Assembly: GCF_007827045.1 (NCBI RefSeq)
Contig: NZ_RPFW01000002.1
Coordinates: forward strand, 930,001 to 994,000
Length of the DNA stretch: 64,000 nt
Direction of reading: 5' to 3'
Source of the DNA: Trebonia kvetii
GTDB taxonomy: Bacteria; Actinomycetota; Actinomycetes; Streptosporangiales; Streptosporangiaceae
The notes beneath the pieces were generated by a model. The model had not been told where the DNA came from. It searched no databases and saw only the letters and a list, made by a program, of their open reading frames with translations. Positions 8,246 through 16,185 of this stretch are shown piece after piece; the first letter of the stretch is position 1, and each line of letters begins with the position of its first letter. The position numbers and the translations under genes were made by a program.

Positions 8246-8508
8246 GCGCTCCGCTTGTTGCTGTTATCCCGGTTGGGTGGCGGGGGGGCCGGGCAATGAT
8301 CACGGAAGTTCTTATTACGACGGAGCTTTTCTACCCGATACGGGTAGAAAAGCTCCGCCAGGATCGATTGTTCCGTGATCATGACGCGGTTCTTGCTGTT
8401 ATCGGCACGCTGAGGGGCCGCGCGGGCGGGGCCGCGCGGGCGGAACGGCGCGAGCCGGGGGCGGCGCGAGGGGGCGGGCTGGCGCTCCGCGCTTATTGCT
8501 GTTATCCC
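8246..8508 (+). repeat. Direct repeats of a GCGCTCCGC...TTGCTGTTATC element flanking the nested palindrome
   Basis: Copy A (8246-8270) and copy B (8482-8508) share GCGCTCCGC followed closely by TTGCTGTTATCCC or ATTGCTGTTATCCC, in the same orientation. A shorter third copy, CTTGCTGTTATC, lies at 8392-8403. Copy B overlaps the stop codon of the MFS gene. Together with the palindrome they fill the 354-bp convergent gap, which otherwise contains no gene. Confidence 0.5.
8296..8382. repeat. 87-bp nested inverted repeat with a symmetric bubble
   Basis: The outer arms are ATGATCACGGAA (8296-8307) and its exact complement TTCCGTGATCAT (8371-8382). The inner arms are a perfect 17-bp stem (8321-8337 and 8341-8357, CGGAGCTTTTCTACCCG and its complement) around a 3-base loop. 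The two arms are separated by unpaired stretches of exactly 13 nt on each side, so the structure is symmetric about 8339. It lies between convergent genes, so a bidirectional terminator is possible, but the precision and two-tier design also suit a miniature mobile or dispersed repeat element. Confidence 0.8.
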
Positions 8509-10085
8509 TGGATGACGGCCGCCACGGCGGGGGCGGGGTCGGCGCTGAAGGTAGCGGTGGTGCGGTCGGCGGTGGCGCGGGCCCAGCCGGTGGTGGAGAC
8601 GACGCCGAGTACCAGGACGGCGTAGCCGCAGCCGGCCATGATCCACCAGCCGGCGTGGGCGGCGGTGAGGAAGCCGGCGTGCATCGAGCCGCGCAGGCTG
8701 GCGGCGAGGACGGAGCCGACGATGGCGACGCCGAGGGACTGGCCAAGCTGGCGGCTCGAGGAGTTCATGCCCGATGCGACGCCCGCCTGGGACCGGGGCA
8801 CGCCCGACATCACGCCGTTGGAGATCGGTACGTTCACCATGCCGGCGCCGAGGCCGAACAGGCCGTAGGTGACGATTAGGAACAGCGGGCCGCTGGTCGG
8901 ACTCAGCTGGGAGAGCGCCGCCGTAGAAAGGGTGAGCGCGGCGCCGGCGATGACGAAAGGCACCCGCGGCCCGCCGCGGGCGAGGATGCGGCCGGAGATT
9001 GGCGATGAGATGGCCATCATGACCGGCATCGGCAGCAGGGTGAGGCCCGCGCGTAGCGGGCTGAAGCCGCGCACGTCCTGCAGGTAGAGCGTGGTGAGGA
9101 AGAGGAAGCCCGCGCTGGTCGCGATCGCGCAGACCGCGGTGGCGTTGGCCGCGCTGAACGGCACCGACTTGAAGAAGCGGAAGTCGATCAGCGGTTCCGC
9201 GCGGCGCGGCTCGTAGCGGAGCAGGAAGGCCAGCGCGAGCAGGGACAGCAGGAAGAACCCGACGATGTACGGCGAGGTCCAGCCGTCGGATGGACCCTGG
9301 ATGATCGCGTAGGCGAGCGAGGCCAGCATGACGATGACGAAGAACTGTCCCACCGGGTCGGCCTCGCGTCCGCGGTCTGCCTTGGAATCGGGGACGAGCA
9401 GTGCGGTCAGCGCGATGGCGGCCAGGCCGACAGGGATGTTCGCCCAGAAGATCCCGCGCCAGCCCACGGAGCCGACGAGGATGCCGCCTGCGACGGGGCC
9501 GAGCGCCATGGACAGGCCGGAGACGCCGTCCCAGACGCCGATCGCCTTGGCCCGGTCCTTCGGCGCGCTAAACACGTTGGTGATGATGCCGAGCGCCGCA
9601 GGATTGAGCATGCTCCCGCCGATCCCCTGCAGCACGCGGAAGGCGATCAGCCAGGCCAGCGAGGGTGCGAGGCTGCACAGCCAGGAGCCGAGGGTGAACA
9701 GGCTGAGGCCGACCTGGAAGATCGTCCTGCGGCCGATCCTGTCGGCGGCCGCGCCGGAGAACATCAGCAGGCTGGCGAGCACGATCGTGTAGCCCGCGAT
9801 CGTCCACTGCAGGCCGGCCACGCTGGTGTGCAGTGATGAGCCGATCTCCGGCAAACCGACGTTCACGATGGTGTTATCCAGGCCGACCATGAAAAGCGCG
9901 GAGCAGCACACCGCGAGCACGATGGTCCGGCGACCGGAACCGCCGACTGCCGCCATCGATTGCGGATTTTCGTGAACCACCGGGGCCACGGAAACCGTTA
10001 TCGGAGCAGAGGGCGGAATTACTTCGCCATGTGACCGAATAGATACGTTCCGTAGCCGAGTTGAGGCAGCAGGGACCGAACGCAT
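8502..10085 (-). CDS. MFS transporter, DHA2 (EmrB/QacA-like) drug-efflux family
   Basis: Integral membrane efflux protein of about 527 residues with roughly 14 predicted helices. SALFMVGLDNTIVNVGLPEI is the diagnostic DHA2 first-helix segment with its conserved Asp, GAAADRIGRRTIFQ is the loop 2-3 motif, and GPVAGGILVGSVGWRGIFW is the antiporter motif C region. The first 50 residues are a soluble extension; a second ATG at 9956 is possible, but neither start has a Shine-Dalgarno, so the start is uncertain. It is preceded by a promoter whose spacer holds a palindrome (10130-10152), implying control by a dimeric repressor not encoded nearby. The substrate is unknown. Confidence 0.87.
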   Translation of the reverse strand: MRSVPAASTRLRNVSIRSHGEVIPPSAPITVSVAPVVHENPQSMAAVGGSGRRTIVLAVCCSALFMVGLDNTIVNVGLPEIGSSLHTSVAGLQWTIAGYTIVLASLLMFSGAAADRIGRRTIFQVGLSLFTLGSWLCSLAPSLAWLIAFRVLQGIGGSMLNPAALGIITNVFSAPKDRAKAIGVWDGVSGLSMALGPVAGGILVGSVGWRGIFWANIPVGLAAIALTALLVPDSKADRGREADPVGQFFVIVMLASLAYAIIQGPSDGWTSPYIVGFFLLSLLALAFLLRYEPRRAEPLIDFRFFKSVPFSAANATAVCAIATSAGFLFLTTLYLQDVRGFSPLRAGLTLLPMPVMMAISSPISGRILARGGPRVPFVIAGAALTLSTAALSQLSPTSGPLFLIVTYGLFGLGAGMVNVPISNGVMSGVPRSQAGVASGMNSSSRQLGQSLGVAIVGSVLAASLRGSMHAGFLTAAHAGWWIMAGCGYAVLVLGVVSTTGWARATADRTTATFSADPAPAVAAVIQG

Positions 10086-10127
10086 GGAGCACCGCCTGGG
10101 GGTTCAGCGAGTGATATATCCGATATG

Positions 10128-10155
10128 ACACTACATCGCTGCACGCTGTAGTCAA
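10128..10155 (-). promoter_or_regulatory. Promoter with an embedded operator palindrome for the MFS gene
   Basis: Read on the minus strand, TTGACT (10155-10150), 16 nt, TAGTGT (10133-10128). The palindrome ACTACA-N11-TGTAGT (10130-10152) covers the spacer and both hexamers. A protein bound here would block RNA polymerase, the usual arrangement for TetR- or MarR-type repression of drug pumps. Confidence 0.5.
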
Positions 10156-10353
10156 TAGGTAACTGCATGAAATTGCCTCGTGAAACGGCCGGCGGCCCTC
10201 CCTAGGCGGCCCGGCAAGACGCTTCCGGAACGTTCGCCCAACATAGGAGGTTGTCTCGGTCTACATTTATGCACGATGCCGGTATGCCGGCGGTTGGGGA
10301 TGGGGACGATGGCGCGCGTAATGCACGAGGCGCCTGTGACAAGCGAGGTGAAT

Positions 10354-10872
10354 ATGGCTGAGGGGGGATACGTCAGCCGTCGGCTGCTTCAGCTTGTCAT
10401 GCCGGTTTTCCCGGACCGCCGCATGTTCCGGATTCACGACCCTGAGGTGCATCCTGACGCGCCTGGCGGGCCGTTGCCGCCGGTGGGCGTGCTTGTCTCG
10501 GCAAGCCGCGAGCAGCTGTGGGTCGGCTCGCTTCAGCAGGACATAGACGTCCGGCTGGTGCTCGAGGAATGGGACGGCCAGCCGCTGCTGCCCGATGCCT
10601 GGGACGAGGAAGCCAAGGCGCGGCTGTACTTGCGCGGTCGGCTATCCGTCGACATGGGCACCGCCGGTCCCGCCGTGTCGGGACTTCGGCTAACCGGCGG
10701 CGTCGGCAACTACGAGGTCAGGGTGTACGCGCGGTACCGCGAGGCGGTCGTGCAGATGTACCAGGACCTGTTCAACCAGCACAAAGACCCGCTTAGCGAC
10801 GACTTCCAGCGAGAGAAGCGCAAGCTCGAGGGCGTCGAGCGCTACCTCGTCCAGCTCTGGCGCGACTCCTGA
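10354..10872 (+). CDS. Hypothetical protein, 172 residues
   Basis: I do not recognise this protein. The start at 10354 is set by GAGGTG (10345-10350) 3 nt upstream of the ATG; an earlier frame opening at 10180 lacks any ribosome site and reads as low-quality coding. The product is soluble, acidic and without signal peptide or membrane helices. Segments such as REQLWVGSLQQDIDVRLVLEEWDG and GVGNYEVRVYARYREAVVQ suggest an alpha/beta domain in its middle. The C-terminus is a charged helix (DDFQREKRKLEGVERYLVQLW). It stands alone between a divergent MFS gene and a convergent DUF3040 gene. Codon usage is typical of the window, so it is very likely a real gene. Confidence 0.7.
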   Translation: MAEGGYVSRRLLQLVMPVFPDRRMFRIHDPEVHPDAPGGPLPPVGVLVSASREQLWVGSLQQDIDVRLVLEEWDGQPLLPDAWDEEAKARLYLRGRLSVDMGTAGPAVSGLRLTGGVGNYEVRVYARYREAVVQMYQDLFNQHKDPLSDDFQREKRKLEGVERYLVQLWRDS

Positions 10873-10894
10873 CCGCGGGTTCCAGGTAAGGCGC

Positions 10895-11212
10895 TCACCC
10901 GCCGGCCGTGCTTGGCGCCTGAGTCTGCCGCAGCTGGCTGACGACCGCCGGGCTCGTCGTGGCCTGCCTGGGCGCCGGGATTCGTGAGCCTTGACCGCGG
11001 AACGGCATCATCGCGTACACCGTCAGTCCGATGATCGCGAGCAGGACGATGGTACAGAGCGAGCCGATGATCTTGCCCCGGGTGGACCGGAGTCCGGCGG
11101 CCGGCCCAGGCCGCCGGAAGGAGGACAGCTTGGTCGCCAGACCGGGGTCCTCTGCGGCGAGCCGCCGCTCTATTTCAGCGAGCATGCGCTGCTCGTCCAT
11201 TGACAGCGCCAT
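10895..11212 (-). CDS. DUF3040-family small membrane protein
   Basis: A 105-residue protein with the DUF3040 layout: an N-terminal amphipathic helix MALSMDEQRMLAEIERRLAAEDP, a short basic linker, one hydrophobic helix (GSLCTIVLLAIIGLTVYAM), and a hydrophilic Pro/Thr/Ser tail outside. DUF3040 proteins are widespread in actinobacteria and have no established function. Most have two transmembrane segments, so this copy looks short. It is divergent from the intein-bearing radical SAM gene. Confidence 0.75.
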   Translation of the reverse strand: MALSMDEQRMLAEIERRLAAEDPGLATKLSSFRRPGPAAGLRSTRGKIIGSLCTIVLLAIIGLTVYAMMPFRGQGSRIPAPRQATTSPAVVSQLRQTQAPSTAGG

Positions 11213-11396
11213 AGCGCCATACCTCCGCGTTCCGCGCGCCTGTGGGAACTGTTCTAACTATCCCCTACAGAGGGGTGTTTATCCAATCGTTCTGCGTTTG
11301 TGCCCGACTCTTTTTGCGTCACAAGGGACACATGACTCTCCGCATTCCACCGCATATCAGTGCGTAACGATTGCATGCAGGCTCACCGGCTGAACC

Positions 11397-11435
11397 GAAC
11401 ACATGTTTGCCATCATCGAATACCGGTTCTATGCT
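11397..11435 (+). promoter_or_regulatory. SOS-box-like site overlapping a leaderless promoter
   Basis: TTGCCA (11407-11412), 17 nt, TATGCT (11430-11435) is a strong promoter that would start at the ATG at 11443. GAACACATGTTT (11397-11408) fits the GAAC-N4-GTTY core of actinobacterial LexA boxes and overlaps the -35, a position suited to repression. LexA binding is inference. Confidence 0.45.
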
Positions 11436-11442
11436 GGGCCTC

Positions 11443-13539
11443 ATGCGCTGGGACAGCCTGCGACTCGATTCGAGTGACTCCGGCGCCGCGCCGCCGCTCA
11501 TCGAGCGGGGCGCGGTGGCGCGGACGTTCGACGCCCCGGAGTTCCGCGGCATGACCTTCTACGAGGTGCGCGCCAAGTCCATCGTCTCTCGCGTACCCGA
11601 GGCGTCCCGGATGCCGTTCTGCTGGACGATCAACCCCTACCGGGGATGCCAGCATCAATGTGTGTACTGCATACACAGTGAGACGCCGATCTTGATGGCG
11701 GACGGGACGACCAAGCCCATCGCGGACGTGCGAGTCGGCGACGCCATCTACGGCACGGTCCGCGATGGGAACTACCGCCGATACGCGATCACCGAGGTGC
11801 TGGCGCACTGGTCCACGGTCAAGCCGGCCTATCGGGTCACGCTCGAAGACGGAACCAAGCTCGTCGCCAGCGGGGACCATCGGTTTCTCAGCGATCGTGG
11901 CTGGAAGCATGTCACCGGCGCAGAACAGGGACCCGAGCAGCGCCCATTCCTCACCACGAACAACAAGCTCATGGGGTTCGGCGGGTTCGCCGAGCCGCCG
12001 AAGGAATCGGTCGCCTACCGGCGCGGCTATCTGTGCGGCATGATCCGCGGCGATGCCAATTTCAGCAGGTACGTTCACGCTCCCACTGGCAAGGTGTCCC
12101 ACCAGTTCCGGCTTGCGCTGGCGGACGACGAAGCGCTGCTGCGCACGCGCGATTACCTCATTACTTTCGCCGTGCTGACCACGGAATTCGAGTTTGCGAC
12201 TGGAACACTGTCGCGTCGTCCAATCCGAGCGATCCGCAGCAGTACGCGCACCGCCTTCGATGCGATCGAGCACCAGATCAGATGGCCGCGGTTCCCGTGC
12301 CGTGACTGGCTATGCGGCTTCCTGGCCGGCATCTTCGACGCGGAGGGTTCATATAGCGGCGCCTGGCGGGTGGGCAACACCGATCCCGAGATCATCCGCT
12401 GGACAACCCGCGCCCTTGACGCACTCGGGTTCTCGTACGTACTCGAACCTGTGGTCAAGGCGAATGGTCTCATGGTCGTGCGGCTGCGCGGCGGCCTCAA
12501 GGAGGCCATGCGCTTCTTCCACACCACGGACCCGGCAATTACCCGCAAGCGGTCGATCGAGGGCGTGGCGATCAAGAGCAACGCGAACCTGCGCGTGGCC
12601 GCCATCGAGCCCCTGGGCCTTGAGCTCCCGATGTACGACATCACGACAGGCACCGGCGACTTCATCGCCAACGGGGTCGTGTCGCACAACTGCTACGCCC
12701 GGAACTCGCATACGTACCTGGACCTGGACGCGGGGCGGGACTTCGACACGAAGGTCGTGGTCAAGGTCAACGCGCCGCAGCTGCTGCGGGCCAAGCTCGC
12801 CTCGCCGGGCTGGGGTGGCGAGCACATCGCGATGGGCACCAACGTCGACTGCTACCAGCGGGCCGAGGGGCGTTACCGGCTCATGCGGGGCATCATCGAG
12901 GCGCTGCGGGACGCGGCGAACCCGTTCTCGATCCTGACCAAGGGCACGCTCATCCTGCGCGACCTCGACCTGCTGCTCGAGGCCGCCGACGTGACCGAGG
13001 TCGGACTGAACGTCTCGGCGGGCTTTGTCGACAAATCGTTGTGGCGGGCCATCGAGCCTGGCACTCCGGCACCGGACCGGCGCCTCGACGCCTGCGCGGC
13101 GATCAACGACGCGGGGCTGCGCTGCGGGGTGCTGATGGGTCCTGTCGTGCCCTACCTGTCGGACTCCCCCGCCCAGCTCGAGGCGGCGGTGCGGCAGGCG
13201 GCGGAGGCGGGTGCGGTGCACGTGGCGCCCATCGTGCTGCACCTGCGGCCAGGCGCGCGTGAGTGGTTCATGCAGTGGCTGCGGGAGGCGCACCCGGAAC
13301 TGATGCCCCGGTACGCCGAGTTGTACGGGCCCGGCTCGTACGCGCGCAAGGACTACCAGGCCAGGATCACCGGGCAGGTGCGCGAACTGGCCGAGCGGTT
13401 CGGCGTCGGCCGGCAGGCCACGCCCAGGGGGCGGGACGCGGCGCGGCCGGCCACTCCCCCGGCCACTCCCCCGGCCTCGCCGCCGGCGCAGGCCTCGGCG
13501 CCGCCCCCGGCGCCCCACGAACAGCTGACCCTGCTCTAG
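11443..13539 (+). CDS. Rv2578c-family radical SAM protein interrupted by an intein
   Basis: The 698-residue precursor is a radical SAM enzyme of the Rv2578c family (distantly related to spore photoproduct lyase) with an in-frame intein. The N-terminal extein MRWDSLRLD...NPYRGCQHQCVY carries the first two cluster cysteines (Cys69, Cys73). The third cysteine is the first residue after the intein (Cys417, CYARNSHTYLDLD). After splicing the sequence reads CxxxCxxC, the 4Fe-4S site needed for SAM cleavage. The remaining extein (FSILTKGTLILRDLDLL, EVGLNVSAG) is the radical SAM barrel, ending in a Pro/Ala-rich tail. The spliced product would have 357 residues. The ATG at 11443 is chosen because the promoter would place the mRNA 5' end there. 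The reaction catalysed is unknown; the box upstream hints at a DNA-damage role. Confidence 0.9.
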   Translation: MRWDSLRLDSSDSGAAPPLIERGAVARTFDAPEFRGMTFYEVRAKSIVSRVPEASRMPFCWTINPYRGCQHQCVYCIHSETPILMADGTTKPIADVRVGDAIYGTVRDGNYRRYAITEVLAHWSTVKPAYRVTLEDGTKLVASGDHRFLSDRGWKHVTGAEQGPEQRPFLTTNNKLMGFGGFAEPPKESVAYRRGYLCGMIRGDANFSRYVHAPTGKVSHQFRLALADDEALLRTRDYLITFAVLTTEFEFATGTLSRRPIRAIRSSTRTAFDAIEHQIRWPRFPCRDWLCGFLAGIFDAEGSYSGAWRVGNTDPEIIRWTTRALDALGFSYVLEPVVKANGLMVVRLRGGLKEAMRFFHTTDPAITRKRSIEGVAIKSNANLRVAAIEPLGLELPMYDITTGTGDFIANGVVSHNCYARNSHTYLDLDAGRDFDTKVVVKVNAPQLLRAKLASPGWGGEHIAMGTNVDCYQRAEGRYRLMRGIIEALRDAANPFSILTKGTLILRDLDLLLEAADVTEVGLNVSAGFVDKSLWRAIEPGTPAPDRRLDACAAINDAGLRCGVLMGPVVPYLSDSPAQLEAAVRQAAEAGAVHVAPIVLHLRPGAREWFMQWLREAHPELMPRYAELYGPGSYARKDYQARITGQVRELAERFGVGRQATPRGRDAARPATPPATPPASPPAQASAPPPAPHEQLTLL
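11668..12690 (+). other. Intein with LAGLIDADG homing-endonuclease domain (341 residues)
   Basis: Protein-splicing element within the radical SAM gene. It begins with Cys (block A, CIHSETPILMADGTTKPIAD), has a block B-like segment RVTLEDGTKLVASGDHRFL with the conserved His, and ends VVSHN followed by Cys+1 of the extein, the standard His-Asn/Cys splice junction. Between the splicing blocks are two LAGLIDADG-type motifs (YLCGMIRGDANF and FLAGIFDAEGSYSG), so it is a full-size intein with a DOD-type endonuclease. Both endonuclease motifs retain their acidic residue, suggesting activity. The DNA here uses more A/T-ending codons than the flanking exteins, consistent with transfer. NCBI-style annotation recognises intein-containing Rv2578c proteins, so the insertion site is shared with other actinobacteria. 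Confidence 0.92.
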
Positions 13540-14048
13540 CCGGCCCGCCCGGGTGGCCCGCCGACGTCGCCTCGCCCGAACGAACCTTCTCAGCCCGGGC
13601 CTCCGACCAGCGGAAACAGCATTGACCAGCATCGATCACAATTACGTCACTTCTTGTTTAACTCACCAGTAGCCCTTTCCGGAAAGCGCGCTTAGCGGAT
13701 TCCAAGGGGACGCGGTCCGGGTTTGCCGATAACCATTCCGTGACATTTGCAATGGCACCGGGTGCCTACGGAGGCTAACCCGGAATCAGCGAAGATCCCG
13801 GGACGGCGGGACTGCAATCGTTCGCAACCCAAGTTCCTTCCCCCGGCACCGGGTCGCGCCGGAGCAGCGGCACCGCGCCCAGCAGGGCCGGGAACCCCGC
13901 TGTGCGCCACTTCGCCCTGCTTGACGAGTCGCATAGGAAATGGCGGTGAATGGCCGCCAGCGGGCTGCAAGGAACGGTTGATATACGTGTTGTCACGTTA
14001 TCTGCGGATCGGTGGCAGAGATCACTGATGCACGCGAGTATTACCTCC
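13540..14048. other. 509-bp intergenic region with an operator-like promoter at its end
   Basis: No convincing gene is visible. At the right end TTGATA (13978-13983) followed after 15 nt by TATCTG (13999-14004) could be the arsR promoter. Its spacer contains ACGTG-TTGT-CACGT (13985-13998), a palindrome well placed for autorepression by the ArsR protein. The rest is GC-rich with scattered short repeats. I looked for a riboswitch-like core and could not identify one. Confidence 0.35.
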
Positions 14049-14414
14049 ATGACGATTCAGACGGAACTCATCGGAGAGACGGCCGTTGAGTTTCCTTGCC
14101 CGCCGCTTGGCGCGGCGGAGCTTTCGGCCGCAGAGGCCGAGCGCATGGCAGGCATGTTCAAGGCGCTGGCCGACCCGGTTCGCCTCCGGCTTTTCTCCCG
14201 GGTGGCGGCGCACAGCAGCGGAGAAGCCTCCGTCTGCGACATCCAGAACGTGGGCGTCTCCCAGCCCACGGTCAGTCACCACCTCAAGAAGCTGAGAGAG
14301 GCAGGCCTGATCATCTCCGAGCGCCGCGGCACCTGGGTGTACTGCCGGGTCGCGCCCGGAGTGCTCCCCGCGATGGCGCAGATGCTCTCGCCGCGCGATA
14401 TGCACATCAACTGA
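14049..14414 (+). CDS. ArsR/SmtB-family winged-helix regulator
   Basis: A 121-residue DNA-binding protein. MAGMFKALADPVRLRLFSRV is the classical ArsR N-terminal helix pair, and QPTVSHHLKKLREAGLIISE is the recognition helix and wing. The helix where arsenic sensors carry ELCVCDL reads EASVCDIQNV with only one cysteine, so the canonical metal site is incomplete; other Cys residues lie in FPCPP and VYCRV. It may sense another metal arrangement or a non-metal signal. The ATG at 14049 is chosen as the closest start to the conserved domain; 14028 is possible. A palindromic promoter upstream suggests autoregulation, and a terminator follows, so it is monocistronic. No metal-resistance gene is adjacent. 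Confidence 0.85.
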   Translation: MTIQTELIGETAVEFPCPPLGAAELSAAEAERMAGMFKALADPVRLRLFSRVAAHSSGEASVCDIQNVGVSQPTVSHHLKKLREAGLIISERRGTWVYCRVAPGVLPAMAQMLSPRDMHIN

Positions 14415-14431
14415 CACCGCGGAAAGACCCC

Positions 14432-14477
14432 GCCCGCCGGAACGGCCGCTCTCCGGGAGCGAGCGGCCCCGGCGGGC
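14432..14477 (+). terminator. Hairpin terminator after arsR
   Basis: GCCCGCCGG (14432-14440) pairs with CCGGCGGGC (14469-14477), with an inner CGGCCGCTC/GAGCGGCC pairing. It lies between arsR and the isochorismate synthase gene and has no T tract, as is common for GC-rich terminators. Confidence 0.55.
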
Positions 14478-14535
14478 TTATCCGCTTACCCGCCGGCCAA
14501 CAGGCGGTCCGCGGGTCCCATTAGACTTCGGTGTC

Positions 14536-15882
14536 ATGGCGCAGCCCCTCGGACAACACCGTGACGACGAGCAGGACCGTCGGCATAGCGAGGACCGGGG
14601 CGGCAGACCACACGCGTGCGACGAGCAGCGGCCAGAAAACAGTGGCAAGCGCCTGGTGGTGCGCAGCGTGCCCATCCCCGATCCCGGCGCGCGATTCCTC
14701 GAGCAGATTCCTGTGCCCGCGGCGTACGCCTGGGTGAGGCAGACCGCGGGCCTGGCCGGCTGGGGAGAGGCTGCCCGGGTGACACTGCCCGCGGGTGCTG
14801 ACCGGTTCATCACCGCGGAGAAGTGGCTGCGCGAGGTCGCCGACGGAGCGGACATCGAGGACGCCGTCCGCCGCCGTGGCTCGGGTCTTGTCGCGTTCGG
14901 CGCCTTCACTTTCGACGACGCGTCCGACGGCTCGGTGCTCGTCGTGCCGCGTGCGATCCTCGGCCGCGACGGCACGGGCAACGCCTGGCTGACCACGATG
15001 ACCCCGGACGGCGAGGAGGCGTGGCAGCCGTCGCCTTTCGACCCGCCGACCGGGCCGGGCGACATCAGCTGGCACGACGGATCGCTGTCCGCGCCGGAAT
15101 GGGAGCAGGCGGTCGGCGAGGCCGTCCGCCGGATCACCCACTCACCCGACCTGCGCAAGGTCGTGCTCGCCCGTGACATGTACGCCTCCGCGAACCGGCC
15201 GATCGACGCCAGGGTGCTGCTGACCCGGCTTGCCGCGCGCTACCCGGGCTGCTTCACCTTCGCCTGCGACGGCATGGTGGGCGCCACGCCCGAGCTGCTG
15301 ATCCGCAAGGACGGCTGGGAGGTGAGCTCGCTGGTGCTCGCGGGCACCACGCCGCGCGGCGCAACCCAGGCCGAGGACTCCGCCCTGGCCACGGCGCTGC
15401 TCGGGTCGGCCAAGGAGAACGAGGAGCACCAGTACGCGGCGGACTCGCTGAGCGACACGCTGGCACCGCATTGCCAGGCCATGTACATCGCGCCACGTCC
15501 CGAGCTGATCCGGCTGGCCAATGTCCAGCACCTTGGCACCCGGGTGCACGGCACGCTCGCCACCGCAAAGTCCGCCCTGGCGCTGGTGGCCGCGGTGCAC
15601 CCGACGGCCGCGGTCGGCGGCACGCCCACCGACGCCGCCGTGGAGGCGATCCGCGAACTGGAGTCCATGGACAGGGAGCGGTACGCGGGCCCGGTCGGCT
15701 GGGTCGACGCGAACGGCAACGGCGAATGGGGCATCGCGCTGCGCTGCGCGCAGCTCGACGGTGACCGGGCGCGGCTGTTCGCCGGCTGCGGCATCGTGGC
15801 CGGCTCCGATCCGGCGGCCGAGCTGGCCGAGACCCAGGCCAAGTTCCGTCCCATGCGCACCGCCCTGGAGCAGGCCGACTGA
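14536..15882 (+). CDS. Isochorismate synthase
   Basis: Converts chorismate to isochorismate (Mg2+-dependent), the entry step to menaquinone or to catechol and salicylate siderophores. The 448-residue protein has the chorismate-utilising fold. VVLARDMYAS, VGATPELLIRKDGWEVSSLVLAGT, and the C-terminal blocks VHPTAAVGGTPTDAA, DRERYAGPVGWVDANGNGEW and LFAGCGIVAGSDP are the conserved MenF/DhbC/EntC active-site segments, including the HPTAAVGG motif and the EW glutamate. The GAGI-type variant G-C-G-I-V-A-G-S is typical. No other menaquinone or siderophore gene is adjacent, so the pathway cannot be assigned. A TAGACT hexamer at 14522 lies 8 nt before the ATG, so a leaderless message is possible. Confidence 0.9.
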   Translation: MAQPLGQHRDDEQDRRHSEDRGGRPHACDEQRPENSGKRLVVRSVPIPDPGARFLEQIPVPAAYAWVRQTAGLAGWGEAARVTLPAGADRFITAEKWLREVADGADIEDAVRRRGSGLVAFGAFTFDDASDGSVLVVPRAILGRDGTGNAWLTTMTPDGEEAWQPSPFDPPTGPGDISWHDGSLSAPEWEQAVGEAVRRITHSPDLRKVVLARDMYASANRPIDARVLLTRLAARYPGCFTFACDGMVGATPELLIRKDGWEVSSLVLAGTTPRGATQAEDSALATALLGSAKENEEHQYAADSLSDTLAPHCQAMYIAPRPELIRLANVQHLGTRVHGTLATAKSALALVAAVHPTAAVGGTPTDAAVEAIRELESMDRERYAGPVGWVDANGNGEWGIALRCAQLDGDRARLFAGCGIVAGSDPAAELAETQAKFRPMRTALEQAD

Positions 15883-16185
15883 CCGGGTCGGCGAGCACGC
15901 ACGTTTCCCGGGTTGTCCGATTATGTGCGGACAAGTTCAACCGCATGCGACACGAACGTTACCTTTTGTTGCCCCTGCCTTGATCACAATCAGTCATGGT
16001 GCTTGTATAGCGAGTAATCATGGCTCGTCCGGCCGGGGATCGCGCCGGAGCCACGATGCGCATCATGCGGGCGCCGCGTCACATCGGGCGCCCGTCGGGG
16101 CAATGACCAGCACAGCCAGGCCGGGATGCCGGGCTCGGGACGAGCCGCACGCGGCTTGGCTACTTACAGTAAGGAGCTGCGCACA
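15883..16185. other. 303-bp intergenic region upstream of the ABC importer, with inverted repeat
   Basis: Contains a perfect inverted repeat TTGTCCG-N8-CGGACAA (15913-15934), which could be an operator or the tail of the isochorismate synthase transcript. Further on, TTGATC (15980-15985) and TTGTAT (16003-16008) are a weak candidate promoter for the importer. AAGGAG (16171-16176) is the ribosome site of the next gene. No gene is seen. Confidence 0.4.

Noticed and set aside
8065-8625. A 186-codon plus-strand frame across the FmdB tail and the nested palindrome
   Set aside because: It is an Ala/Val/Arg-rich shadow frame that crosses a perfect palindrome and the MFS 3' end, with no ribosome site.
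13540-14048. Possible riboswitch upstream of arsR
   Set aside because: The region is long and structured-looking, but I could not match it to a conserved core of the common classes (cobalamin, c-di-AMP, c-di-GMP, TPP, SAM), and arsR is not a typical target.
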